Origin: CAZRCG01 sp964598565
Lineage (GTDB): Bacteria; Bdellovibrionota; UBA2394
Assembly: GCA_964598565.1 (NCBI GenBank)
Contig: CAZRCG010000002.1
Span: 1-64,000, forward strand
DNA length: 64,000 bases
Direction: 5' to 3'
This document shows, piece by piece, positions 1-8,199 of the stretch (within the stretch, counting starts at the first letter, position 1; each line of letters opens with the position of its first letter). The notes beneath the pieces were generated by a model that saw only the letters and a list, made by a program, of their open reading frames with translations, made no database searches and had not been told where the DNA came from. The position numbers and the translations under genes were made by a program.

Positions 1-49
1 CCAACCTACCAGATCTCAAAAATCTTAAAATGTGGGCCACCTCGACGAT

Positions 50-490
50 TTACAAAAGAGCGGCTCTCTGATTCTTAAGACGAACTCCCATCTTCACCAA
101 ATCATCATAGGCACTCACAATCTTTCTGAGATAAATCATTTCATCGGTGGAATGAAAAACGGGTTTCAAAAGACCACCTCTCAGAAGTTTGACTAATTTC
201 ATCGCATCAATCTTGTCGTTCTTGGTCCCCTCACTTAAAAGAAAGTTTCTATAGGGATCACAAATGATAAGCTCATCCACCGAATCTTTGAGCTCCACAT
301 AAAGCCACTGCGATGTAGCACTTTCTTCCAAGGTTAAGATCTTTTTCCCTTTAAGCGAGTTTAAATAAACTTTGAGTTCTTTGACGCTCGTCGGCACATC
401 CTTCACGTCTATTTTTTCGCTGCTCTTTGTCATTCGTGCTATCGCCATATTTGTTTGTGCCCAGTCCACTGCTATGTAATGATCGTACAT
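50..490 (-). pseudogene. IS110-family transposase, N-terminal RuvC-like part only (truncated)
   Basis: A 146-residue protein with the DEDD-type RuvC-like fold of IS110 transposases: Asp9 in IAVDW, Glu55/56 in LEES, and Asp92 and Asp95 in NDKIDA. It has a strong Shine-Dalgarno (AAGGAG) 7 nt before the ATG, unlike many genes here. IS110 transposases are normally about 300-400 residues with a C-terminal serine-containing domain. Here a TAA ends the frame after KNQRAALL and the second domain is absent, so this is a remnant unless the rest lies left of the window in another frame. Its 5' end faces the flagellin-like gene, whose N-terminus is missing. The family call is firm; the inference that it caused the disruption is not. 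Confidence 0.8.
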
Positions 491-579
491 ATCGGTTCTC
501 CTTATGCTGGTTTGATTTCAGATACCAATTTTTAATCAGTACCTGTTGGTTCCCTGATTATTGTACGACTTCAAACCGC

Positions 580-1899
580 ATGGGGCGGACCGGTCCTTTT
601 CCATTTACCGGCGATGGCACTTTCTCGGCCGCCGCTACATTAAATCTACCAGGAGGCTCGGGCCCTAACGCATCGCCTGTTCTTATTGATCTCAACGGTG
701 ATTCTAAACTCGATGTTCTTCAGCCTAATTATTGGGGCAACTCAATATCGGTACGCCTCGGAAATGGGGATGGCACCTTCTCTGCCGCTGCTACATTAAA
801 CTTTGGAGTAGACACCCGTCCAACGACACCCCGTGTTGTCGACCTTAATGGAGATTCTAAACTCGATCTCATTCAAACCAACTTCGTGGGCAATTCAGTA
901 TCGGTACGCCTCGGAAATGGGGATGGCAGTTTCTCGGCGGCTGCTACCATAGCCCTCCCAGCATTTTCATATCCCGAGTCAGCCCCAACCGTTGTCGATC
1001 TGAACGGAGACTCAAAACTTGATTTCGTCTTGGCTGCCACCAATAACAACTCGATTTCGGTACGACTTGGTAATGGAGATGGAACCTTCTCGGCTGCCGC
1101 TACCATAAGTCTACCGGCAGGGTCTCAGCCATCTGTCTCACCCATTCTGGCCGACCTGAATGGTGATAATGAACTTGATATTGTTGCCGTTAATCGTGAT
1201 GGTGACTCGATCTCAATACGCTTAGGAAATGTCTTTGGAAAAGGCTCGTTCTCTGCCGCCGCCACTATAAACCTACCGTCAGGCGCCACACCCAATACAG
1301 CTCCTGCTGTCGTCGATCTGAACGGGGATTCTAAACTCGATATCGTCCTGACCAGTCGTGATGGGGACGCGATCTCCATTCGCCTAGGCAATGGCGATGG
1401 CTCGTTCTCTGCCGCTGCCACTATAAACCTACCACCCGGCACTTATGCTTATTCTTCCCCCGTTGTTGAGGACCTGAACGGCGACTCAGTTCCAGATATC
1501 GTCCAAGCGGCCTATATCAATGCCATCTCCATACTTCTGGGCACCACAGAAGAGAGCTCCAGTTCCGAGGATGCCGGCGACCTCACCGTGGATGATCTTT
1601 CGATTGCCACGCAAGAAGCGGCGGAAAATTCGCTAAGCCTTATTGATAGTGCACTCGCAGTACTTGCGTCGGCTCGTGCCAATATCGGCGCCGTCCAAAA
1701 TCGCCTCGAGTCGGCGGCCTCCGTCTCCGCCTCTGCTATCGAGTCGCTAAGCAGCGCTCGCTCTCAACTCGTTGACTCTGATGTTGCCGAAGAAACGGCC
1801 GAATTCACGCGTAGCCAAATTCTGCAGCAAGGTAGCGTCGCGGTTCTTAGCAGCGCCAATCTCAGCCAACAACTCGCCCTGCAACTGCTGAAGTTCTAA
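580..1899 (+). pseudogene. Flagellin-like protein: six FG-GAP repeats plus flagellin C-terminal domain, N-terminus missing
   Basis: From the first ATG the product is 439 residues. Residues 10-325 hold six roughly 52-residue FG-GAP/VCBS units, each with a DLNGDSKLD-type calcium-binding loop (about residues 37, 88, 140, 192, 247, 298) and a recurrent GDGTFSAAAT motif. Residues 341-439 match the flagellin C-terminal D1/D0 helices: NIGAVQNRLESA, then ARSQLVDSDVAEETAEFTR, SQILQQG and a terminal LALQLLKF. Flagellins also need an N-terminal helical domain to polymerise; none is encoded here. The open frame runs back to about 427 into the IS110 fragment without flagellin sequence, and there is no ribosome-binding site at 580. 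It is probably a gene decapitated by IS insertion. It could instead be a translated accessory surface protein. Confidence 0.75.
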
Positions 1900-2038
1900 C
1901 TCTTTCAGTTCTAAAGGCTCGCATCTCGCCCACCTATGACGCTCCATGAATAAGTCCAAGTAAAGCGCACGACATTAGGCCACTGACGCGATGCCACGCC
2001 CACTGGCTTACAGCTCCGCGTTAGACGATGCCTTTCGA

Positions 2039-2044
2039 TACACT
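2039..2044 (+). promoter_or_regulatory. Candidate -10 element (TACACT), 6 nt before ATG 2051
   Basis: TACACT is followed by exactly six bases (AGAGAT) and then ATG. This would place the transcript start at or next to the start codon of the 75-aa protein, i.e. a leaderless mRNA for the TPR-sulfotransferase-cysDNC run. No convincing -35 box is visible. Confidence 0.4.
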
Positions 2045-2050
2045 AGAGAT

Positions 2051-2278
2051 ATGGCCGAATATCATGAGATCAAGATTCGATTCAATACTCATGCCGATGA
2101 AAACGAACCCCTTAAATGGAGAGTGCTCATCGACGGCCAAGAATTTCTCGCTTCTGAAGTCACGACACGTGTGCCTACCATGACCACGCGCGACGAACTC
2201 AGCCCCGATCTTGTGAAGTTTCATATCACGTGCTACGGCGCCATTCAATGGGAAGGATCCAAGGTCCATGTCTTCTAA
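2051..2278 (+). CDS. Small conserved-looking protein of unknown function, first gene of the sulfation operon
   Basis: A 75-residue soluble protein with mixed polar beta-rich composition, no signal peptide and no membrane segment. An upstream in-frame ATG at 1991 would add 20 residues; 2051 is preferred because a TACACT hexamer lies exactly 6 nt upstream and the N-terminus MAEYHEIKIRFN looks like a normal protein start. It overlaps the start of the TPR gene by 11 nt, so the two are probably translationally coupled. I do not recognise the family. Its position between the flagellin-like gene and a TPR-sulfotransferase pair suggests an accessory role in filament or glycan modification, which is inference only. 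Confidence 0.6.
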   Translation: MAEYHEIKIRFNTHADENEPLKWRVLIDGQEFLASEVTTRVPTMTTRDELSPDLVKFHITCYGAIQWEGSKVHVF

Positions 2279-2918
2279 TGCAAACTGCATCTCTCGCGAT
2301 TCTAATTCCACAACTGCTAACAAGAGTGACCCATGGAAAGAAGCCTTCAAGCAAGGCATGTTGGCGCTCGGTGACAAAGATCCCCAAAAGGCGCTGGCGT
2401 GCTTTGAGCTTGCAGCTTCGCACGATGCCACTCAACCTGATATTTTTGCGTTGTTGGGCCTCACGCTCACCGACCTAGGTCGCTACGATGAGGCTGCGAA
2501 ATATCTTAGCACCTGCCTCGCCCTTGATTCGCGCCATCATGATGGTCTTATTAATCGCGGCCTTCTTGAAATGCGACAGTCCCATTGGCTAAAAGCCATC
2601 GAGGCTTTTAACGAGACGCTGAAAGTAAATCCACTTTCATTCGCCGCTCTGCGAAACCAAGGCACATGCTACGCTCATCTCAGGCGATACTCTGAAGCCA
2701 TTCGCTGTTTGCAAGAGGCACTTCGAGTTTATCCCGGCTATACGGGCGCCGATATTGATTTAGGCACGGTATTCGCCATGGCCGGGCGAATCCTAGAAGC
2801 ACGAGCACACTTCGCCCGGGTGGCCCGTGAAAATCCACAAAACAAAGAAGCTCGAACCGCGCTTCGTGAACTAGAGGCCATCATCGGCAAACAAGCGGAG
2901 CGAGTAGCAATACCATGA
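2268..2918 (+). CDS. TPR-repeat protein
   Basis: A 216-residue protein with about five tetratricopeptide units from residue 20 onward. Typical motifs include ALACFELAASHDATQPDIFALLG, split here as A-L-A-C-F and the following helix, then LGRYDEAAKYL, HWLKAIEAFNETLKVNP, RRYSEAIRCLQEAL and GRILEARAHF. No signal peptide is present, so it is likely cytoplasmic. Its end overlaps the sulfotransferase start by ATGA. The last six codons encode ERVAIP, and a near-identical 17-bp stretch encodes KRVAIP at the start of the sulfotransferase. A role as acceptor-recognition partner of the sulfotransferase is plausible by analogy with TPR-sulfotransferase fusions, but not shown. Confidence 0.8.
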   Translation: MSSNANCISRDSNSTTANKSDPWKEAFKQGMLALGDKDPQKALACFELAASHDATQPDIFALLGLTLTDLGRYDEAAKYLSTCLALDSRHHDGLINRGLLEMRQSHWLKAIEAFNETLKVNPLSFAALRNQGTCYAHLRRYSEAIRCLQEALRVYPGYTGADIDLGTVFAMAGRILEARAHFARVARENPQNKEARTALRELEAIIGKQAERVAIP

Positions 2919-2944
2919 AAGAAAGCAAGCGAGTAGCGATACCA
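2899..2944 (+). repeat. 17-bp direct repeat straddling the TPR stop and sulfotransferase start
   Basis: AGCGAGTAGCAATACCA at 2899-2915 recurs with one mismatch at 2928-2944. Each copy is read in the frame of its own gene as RVAIP, because the 29-nt period shifts the frame exactly as the ATGA overlap does. Confidence 0.8.
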
Positions 2945-3727
2945 CCTAAAGTTGATAAAGCTACTCTCGCAATTATCCAGGGCGTGAGTTATCCAAGGTC
3001 TGGCCATCATTTGCTCGTCAACTGCCTGCTCGCCTATTTCGGCGAAAATCCTTACTTCCAAAGAACCGATGGCATCAAACCCATCGGGCAATTGCTAGGA
3101 GCGTGGAATTTTAATTACTGCGACTACTATCATCATTGCAATCAAGTTCCCTGCAGTCACCCTGCCACACGATTTCAAAAACATCATGACTATCACTATC
3201 ACTGGGATTCTATTTTTGATGAGAATGATCAAAACGAATCTGTTGAAGCCAAGATTACCATGGGCTCAACACTCGACCCCCTTCGATCGTCGAGCCAATC
3301 TCGGTGGATTGTTCAATATCGAAATCCCGTCGATGCCATCGTGTCGTACTATATTTTGAAGAACCACGCCGGCAAGGGATTCACCGAGTTTAGCGATGAG
3401 AAGAAGCGCTTTATTCGCTTTGACGACACAGAAACCAATTGGCAGCAGTTTGCCATGGTCAATAAACGATATTGGCTCCGATTCATAGACCGATGGGTCA
3501 AAAACCCGCAACCCCATAGTCTATTGATACGCTACGAAGATCTGATCAACCATCCTCTCAATGAAGTTCGTAAGGCGATTCAATTTTTCAACCCTGAAAG
3601 TACCATCAATGAAGATTTTCTCGCCGAAGTAATCGAGGCGCAAGACATTCGCCCGAAGTCCCAGCTTAAGAATTTCAAATACTATGATCCAAAATTTTTA
3701 AAACTGCTTGAAGAGTTGTCCGCATGA
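2915..3727 (+). CDS. PAPS-dependent sulfotransferase
   Basis: A 270-residue protein with both signature motifs of the cytosolic sulfotransferase fold. The 5'-phosphosulfate loop YPRSGHHLL is at about residues 26-34, with the catalytic-region basic/His residues. The 3'-phosphate-binding motif YRNPVDAIVSYY is at about residues 135-146. The C-terminal part contains the usual LLIRYEDLINHPL element. The enzyme would transfer sulfate from PAPS to a hydroxyl of a protein or glycan. It is immediately followed, with an ATGA overlap, by cysD, cysN and cysC, which supply PAPS. The acceptor is unknown; the flagellin-like protein or its glycans are the contextual candidates. The domain call is strong and the substrate is inference. 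Confidence 0.85.
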   Translation: MKESKRVAIPPKVDKATLAIIQGVSYPRSGHHLLVNCLLAYFGENPYFQRTDGIKPIGQLLGAWNFNYCDYYHHCNQVPCSHPATRFQKHHDYHYHWDSIFDENDQNESVEAKITMGSTLDPLRSSSQSRWIVQYRNPVDAIVSYYILKNHAGKGFTEFSDEKKRFIRFDDTETNWQQFAMVNKRYWLRFIDRWVKNPQPHSLLIRYEDLINHPLNEVRKAIQFFNPESTINEDFLAEVIEAQDIRPKSQLKNFKYYDPKFLKLLEELSA

Positions 3728-4650
3728 TGTCTACAAAAAACTCGCAACCGCCCGATAGCGATTTAGATCAGCTCGAAGCTGAGGCGATGGCCATCATTGT
3801 GCAGTCGACCAGAATTGATCCGCAAAAAGGAGCTCTCTTATTTTCAGGAGGCAAAGACTCCGCCACCGTTTTACATTTGGCCGTGAAGGCGTTTTATCCT
3901 GACCCACCACCCTTCGTCGCGCTACATGTCGATACCGGCCACAACTTCGCAGAGGTGATCTCGTTTCGAGACCATACCATGAAAAAACTCGGCATGCCTC
4001 TCGTCGTTGCATCGGTTGAAGAAAGCATGGCGAAATATCATCTCACCGATGATTCTGACCGCCTCCCCAATCGCAATCGTCTTCAGTCGATCACGCTGAA
4101 AGACTGCATCGCAAAACTCGATCTGAAGTTTCTCTCAGGAGGCGCGCGCCGTGACGAAGAGAAAGCTCGCGCGAAAGAGAGAATTTTCTCTCTTCGGTCG
4201 GCCGATGGCGCGTGGAATCCACACCGCCAGCGTCCTGAACCCTGGGATCTTCTCAATCCTTTTCTTCCGAAAGAAAGTCACTTTCGAGTCTTCCCTCTCA
4301 GCCATTGGACTGAGCTCGATATTTGGCGTTATATTCAGCGAGAGAAAATTGCTTTGCCCTCAATTTACTTTGCTCACGAGCGTCGCTGCCTTGTAAACGA
4401 CACCGGCCTCATTCTCTCTGCTGCCCCTTGGATCAAAGCTCGGCCTCAAGATCAGATTAAAAATATGAAAGTTCGATGTCGCACTGTTGGTGATATCTCA
4501 TGCACGGCGCTGATGGAATCTCAAGCGGCCACCGTCGATGAAATTGTTCGTGAATTAGAGTTAAGCGATCTCTCGGAGCGAAGCCTGAGAGTCGACGACC
4601 GCTTCTCTTCAAGTGCGATGGAAGACCGAAAGAAAGAAGGCTATTTTTGA
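3724..4650 (+). CDS. cysD: Sulfate adenylyltransferase subunit 2
   Basis: Catalytic ATP-sulfurylase subunit of 308 residues. The PP-loop SGGKDS is at residues 41-46, followed by HVDTGHNFAEVISFRD, RDEEKARAKERIFS and FPLSHWTELDIWRYI, all typical of CysD. It forms ATP plus sulfate into APS with the CysN GTPase. The start overlaps the sulfotransferase stop (ATGA) and the stop overlaps the cysN TTG start. No cysH, cysI or cysJ is nearby, so the cluster appears dedicated to activated sulfate rather than sulfur assimilation. Length and motifs are normal for the family. Confidence 0.95.
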   Translation: MMSTKNSQPPDSDLDQLEAEAMAIIVQSTRIDPQKGALLFSGGKDSATVLHLAVKAFYPDPPPFVALHVDTGHNFAEVISFRDHTMKKLGMPLVVASVEESMAKYHLTDDSDRLPNRNRLQSITLKDCIAKLDLKFLSGGARRDEEKARAKERIFSLRSADGAWNPHRQRPEPWDLLNPFLPKESHFRVFPLSHWTELDIWRYIQREKIALPSIYFAHERRCLVNDTGLILSAAPWIKARPQDQIKNMKVRCRTVGDISCTALMESQAATVDEIVRELELSDLSERSLRVDDRFSSSAMEDRKKEGYF

Positions 4651-5873
4651 TTCATCGACTTGCAAGCATTGGTCATGTCGACGACGGCAAGAGCACCTTG
4701 ATCGGCAGAATTCTCCTTGAGTCTGAGAATCTTTATCACGATCAAATCATCGAAATGGAAACCGCGAGCCGCCATCTTGGCAAAGGCTTTCGAGATCTCT
4801 CGCTTCTGGTCGACGGCCTTCGCGCCGAACGCGACAACGCCATGACGGTCGATGTGGCGTATCGATATTTCTCATTGTCAGGGTCTCGTTTCATTTTGGC
4901 AGACTGTCCGGGTCATGACGAGTTCATGATGAATATGTTTACCGGCTTAAGCCGAAGCGATACCGCACTGATGGTCGTTGATATCACGCGAGGCTTTCAA
5001 GATCTGAGCAAACGACATCTGATGACGGCACTGCTTCTCGAAGTGCCTCATATTCTCGTCGTCGTTAATAAAATGGATCTCCTAAATTATGATGAAAGCC
5101 GCTTCAGCGATCTACGACTTGAAATTCTGAAGTGGCGATCGACTGTAGAATCGTCTAGTCAGATGAGCTTTGTTCCCCTATCCGCCCTCACCGGAGAAGG
5201 TATTAAATCGGCGTCGGCTAAGATGCCATGGTATGACGGACCAGCCCTGTGGGATCATCTATTGAGAAAAAATACTTATCCCGCCAACACCGATCGCCTT
5301 CGCTTAATCACCGAATGGACCAGCCCCTCAGGAGCCATCGGCAATCTTCTCACAGGCACCGTGCAGCGAAACGGTCGCTATATTGTTTTACCGGACGCCC
5401 GAGAAATCACTCTTCAAGAACTTTGGCAGGGCACTACCTTGCTTGACCAAGCGCAGGGCCCGAGCGTCATTCGATTTCAAACGGATGATTCGCATCTCAG
5501 CGCTGCGAACTTAGGTTTGCGGCCAGGTCAATGGATCGTCGAGCGCTCTGAGAGTCTGCGCCCCACCGCCGAACTTCAAGCTCTCGTGTTTGCCTTTGAT
5601 TCCAGCGTTTTCGAATCCCAAAGATCGTTCTCTCTATTACTAGCCGGCCAAGAGCGGCGCGCTTCGATAAAATCAGTTTCGAAATTCTCGCAGCATCCCT
5701 CGTTTGCAGTCTGCCATCTTAAACTGGAAGATGCGCCCATTCTCTGTGACGACTATCGAGAATCTCGCTCCACCGGCTCCTTCATTCTCATCGATACCCT
5801 CACTCAAGAAACCGTCGCGGCCGGTATGGTGAAACAGCCTCTCGAAGCCGAAAAGAAATCGAGGGCACAGTGA
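4647..5873 (+). CDS. cysN: Sulfate adenylyltransferase subunit 1 (GTPase)
   Basis: A 408-residue EF-Tu-like GTPase. G1 GHVDDGKST is at residues 9-17, G3 DCPGH at 86-90 and G4 NKMD at 141-144, followed by two beta-barrel domains. It couples GTP hydrolysis to APS synthesis by CysD. It starts at a TTG overlapping the cysD TGA (TTGA), with GAAGG upstream as ribosome-binding site, and ends in a GTGA overlap with cysC. It is the CysN-only form, shorter than CysN/C fusions, consistent with the separate cysC next to it. Confidence 0.95.
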   Translation: MIHRLASIGHVDDGKSTLIGRILLESENLYHDQIIEMETASRHLGKGFRDLSLLVDGLRAERDNAMTVDVAYRYFSLSGSRFILADCPGHDEFMMNMFTGLSRSDTALMVVDITRGFQDLSKRHLMTALLLEVPHILVVVNKMDLLNYDESRFSDLRLEILKWRSTVESSSQMSFVPLSALTGEGIKSASAKMPWYDGPALWDHLLRKNTYPANTDRLRLITEWTSPSGAIGNLLTGTVQRNGRYIVLPDAREITLQELWQGTTLLDQAQGPSVIRFQTDDSHLSAANLGLRPGQWIVERSESLRPTAELQALVFAFDSSVFESQRSFSLLLAGQERRASIKSVSKFSQHPSFAVCHLKLEDAPILCDDYRESRSTGSFILIDTLTQETVAAGMVKQPLEAEKKSRAQ

Positions 5874-6418
5874 AGTCTGACGGCTTACATAATTCCGATA
5901 GCTTACATAATAAAGGTATGGTGATTTGGCTCACGGGCCTTTCTGCCTCGGGCAAAACCACTTTGGCCAGAGAAATTCTCGATCGACTTAAATCCTCGCA
6001 TATCGAGACCGAGCTTCTTGATGGTGATGAGATTCGCTCGCACTTTCCACAAACGGGATTTTCTAAAGAAGAACGCCATACTCATATTAAGCGTGTCGGC
6101 TATCTCGCGAGCCTCCTTGAAAAACATCGCGTTTTCGTAGTGGCCGCTCTCATTTCGCCCTACCGCGAATCACGCCAGGCCGCGCGAGCCCTCTGCCAAC
6201 ACTTTGTCGAAGTCTATGTTTCAACACCACTCGATGTCTGCGAACAGCGAGACCCCAAAGGCCTCTATCAGAAAGCTCGACGCGGCGAACTTGCGCATTT
6301 CACGGGTATTGATGATCCTTACGAAGCGCCCGAATCACCCGAAATAATCGTCGACCTGAGCTCAATATCTGTCGAAACGGCAGCCCAGCGCGTGATTGAT
6401 TACTGCTTGAATTCTTAA
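5870..6418 (+). CDS. cysC: Adenylylsulfate (APS) kinase
   Basis: A 182-residue kinase with P-loop GLSASGKTT at about residues 23-31, then DGDEIRSHF and FSKEERHTHIKRVGYLA, and a FVEVYVSTPLDVCEQRDPKGLYQKAR segment typical of CysC. It phosphorylates APS to PAPS, the donor for the sulfotransferase upstream. GTG start overlaps the cysN stop. It is the last gene of the run; a 24-nt gap with its own candidate -10 follows. Confidence 0.95.
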   Translation: MKSDGLHNSDSLHNKGMVIWLTGLSASGKTTLAREILDRLKSSHIETELLDGDEIRSHFPQTGFSKEERHTHIKRVGYLASLLEKHRVFVVAALISPYRESRQAARALCQHFVEVYVSTPLDVCEQRDPKGLYQKARRGELAHFTGIDDPYEAPESPEIIVDLSSISVETAAQRVIDYCLNS

Positions 6419-6430
6419 CGAGATCTTCTA

Positions 6431-6436
6431 GATAAT
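6431..6436 (+). promoter_or_regulatory. Candidate -10 element (GATAAT), 6 nt before ATG 6443
   Basis: GATAAT, then CAAAAC, then ATG. The spacing would give a leaderless transcript of the small membrane protein gene. Confidence 0.4.
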
Positions 6437-6442
6437 CAAAAC

Positions 6443-6670
6443 ATGCCCAAAAATGAGATGGAGTTTTATCTACTTTTTGTTGGCGCACTCGTCCTAATTT
6501 TTTTGGGCTTACAAGGTCTCATCACCGGAAAAGTTTATTTTAGAAACGCACGATCTGCCGAAAACAAGGGCTGGGTCCCGCGTGACGAAATGCCCATATC
6601 TTATTGGATAGGTATCGCGATCTATATCGCGAGCGGCATTCTGGCGCTGACGTGTCTCACCATTTGGTAG
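6443..6670 (+). CDS. Small membrane protein, two predicted transmembrane segments
   Basis: A 75-residue protein with hydrophobic segments at about residues 7-26 (FYLLFVGALVLIFLGLQGL) and 54-74 (YWIGIAIYIASGILALTC), separated by a polar loop. I recognise no family. It has no Shine-Dalgarno, but a GATAAT hexamer lies 6 nt upstream. It follows cysC in the same orientation but may be transcribed separately. Its end overlaps the edge of the decayed HNH remnant on the other strand. Confidence 0.55.
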   Translation: MPKNEMEFYLLFVGALVLIFLGLQGLITGKVYFRNARSAENKGWVPRDEMPISYWIGIAIYIASGILALTCLTIW

Positions 6671-6677
6671 AACGCTG

Positions 6678-6895
6678 GCCGCAAAGGGCATGCAATGCTC
6701 AAACTCCAATAGACGGCGGCTTTCACAGCGGCGCTGACTGACTCGGTCTCTATACTCACATCGCCCTTGCGCTCTTTGCCATACCGTTTGGCGAATGGCC
6801 TTCGATAGATAGCGAGACCCAGACTGAGGTGTAGCGACTGTGGCCGGAAAAGGTGGATTTTGAGGAAATACCTCTTTTGTGGCCTTATAAGTGAC
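6678..6895 (-). pseudogene. Decayed 3' fragment of an HNH endonuclease gene
   Basis: On the minus strand the translation reads AIRQTVWQRAQGRCEYRD, RCESRRLLEFEHCMPFAA and then loses frame. This closely parallels the C-terminal HNH region of the intact gene at 8200-9420 (AIRQTLWQRSEGRCEYND, RCESRYQLEFEHCMPFAV). The nucleotide match continues through the proline-rich linker (FPQNPPF versus FPQNSPF). The final H-N-H residues and the whole N-terminal domain are gone. It is a remnant of a second family member. Confidence 0.8.
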
Positions 6896-7023
6896 CAAAA
6901 ATAAAAGTTATGCACAGAAAATCGGAGAATTCAGGAATTTCAACTCCGAACTGGGCCTGATTTGGTGGCTACCAGCACATTTCCGACTCATTCATTTTGT
7001 TACTATTATGCTCAAATTGCATG

Positions 7024-7029
7024 TATTAT
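7024..7029 (+). promoter_or_regulatory. Candidate -10 element (TATTAT), 6 nt before ATG 7036
   Basis: TATTAT, then GAGCCT, then ATG 7036. No Shine-Dalgarno is present, so a leaderless transcript is likely. This is the reason for choosing 7036 over the ATG at 7021. Confidence 0.45.
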
Positions 7030-7035
7030 GAGCCT

Positions 7036-8181
7036 ATGATATCCAGAGCTCTGACCAAGAAACTGGCCGCATCGAAAAAATCTATTCTGCTTTTAGGTCC
7101 AAGGCAGGTTGGGAAATCGACACTCATTAAACAACTGCAACCAGATCTCATCGTAAATCTTGCAGACCAAGCGGACTATCTCAGTTTTTCGTCGAACCCT
7201 AGCGAAATTAAAGATCGCATCTCAGAGTCCAACCCTCGCACAGTCTTCATTGACGAGATTCAAAGACTTCCGAGCCTCCTAAACACTTTGCAAGTAATAC
7301 TCGACAACAAGAGTCCTCCGTTATTTTTTCTATCGGGGTCAAGTGCACGAAAGCTTAGACGCGGGAAAGCAAATTTGCTGCCAGGGAGACTTTTTTCGTA
7401 TCAACTAGGGCCACTGGTGCCCTCGGAGTTGAAAGACCACTATGATGAAGATCACGGCTTGAAATTTGGATTTCTCCCAGACGTATTTTTGGAAAAATCA
7501 GAAAGTGTGGCCAAGAAAAAATTAAGATCCTACGTGAGCACGTACCTTCAAGAAGAAATTCGAGCTGAAGCCATCGTTCGCAATCTAGAATCATTCACTC
7601 GGTTCTTACATGTAGCGATTGCTGAAGCAGGAAAATTTATCGATTACTCTAAGCTAGCTCAACGGGCTAAGATCTCACGTCATGCTTTCAGTCGTTTTTA
7701 CGAGATATTTGAAGACACATTAATTGGAGACCGAGTCTGGCCATTCGATCATCCCCATCTCACAAGTGAGCTTGTCCGACATCCAAAATTTTATCTTTTC
7801 GATAACGGGGTTTACAATGCCGTCGTTGGGTCTTTCGATATCTCAGAAGACCGATTGGGGCGAGTGATGGAGCAACACGTTTTTAACTGTCTGCGTCACA
7901 CTGCATGGAGTTACGATAAAGATATCAAGATCTCTACATTTCGAACGCGGGGAGGCTACGAAGTTGATTTCGTTGTTGAAGTAGAAGGCCGCTTAAGTGC
8001 GGTAGAGGTAAAAGCAACGGCCAATCCAACAAACTACGACGTCGAAAGTCTCTTGAGCTTTAAAGACTATGTTCCGTCCTGTCGAAACCAATTTCTGGTG
8101 TACAGAGGCAAAAAGGCCATCAAACGAAATGGAATCTGGTGTTTGCCAGCCTCCAAAGCGATTGAGGAAATCCTCCAGTAG
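7036..8181 (+). CDS. AAA ATPase with DUF4143 domain
   Basis: About 381 residues. A Walker A motif GPRQVGKST lies near the N-terminus, Walker B FIDEIQRLP about 70 residues later, and a sensor-like FLSGSSARKLRRG. The C-terminal half ends in a restriction-like core (YEVDFVVEVEGRLSAVEVKA), the E-D-ExK arrangement typical of DUF4143 proteins. These are common, mobile-like bacterial ATPases of unclear role, sometimes linked to toxin-antitoxin or defence islands. Here it stands alone between an HNH gene and an HNH remnant, with somewhat AT-richer sequence than its neighbours, consistent with horizontal acquisition. Starts at 6997 (TTG) and 7021 (ATG) are alternatives. Confidence 0.85.
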   Translation: MISRALTKKLAASKKSILLLGPRQVGKSTLIKQLQPDLIVNLADQADYLSFSSNPSEIKDRISESNPRTVFIDEIQRLPSLLNTLQVILDNKSPPLFFLSGSSARKLRRGKANLLPGRLFSYQLGPLVPSELKDHYDEDHGLKFGFLPDVFLEKSESVAKKKLRSYVSTYLQEEIRAEAIVRNLESFTRFLHVAIAEAGKFIDYSKLAQRAKISRHAFSRFYEIFEDTLIGDRVWPFDHPHLTSELVRHPKFYLFDNGVYNAVVGSFDISEDRLGRVMEQHVFNCLRHTAWSYDKDIKISTFRTRGGYEVDFVVEVEGRLSAVEVKATANPTNYDVESLLSFKDYVPSCRNQFLVYRGKKAIKRNGIWCLPASKAIEEILQ

Positions 8182-8199
8182 AAACAGGGCAATATCCGC

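Noticed and set aside
873..1442. Antisense reading frames across the FG-GAP repeats
   Set aside because: They recur once per repeat and mirror the repeated DNA; composition is low-complexity and there is no start signal.
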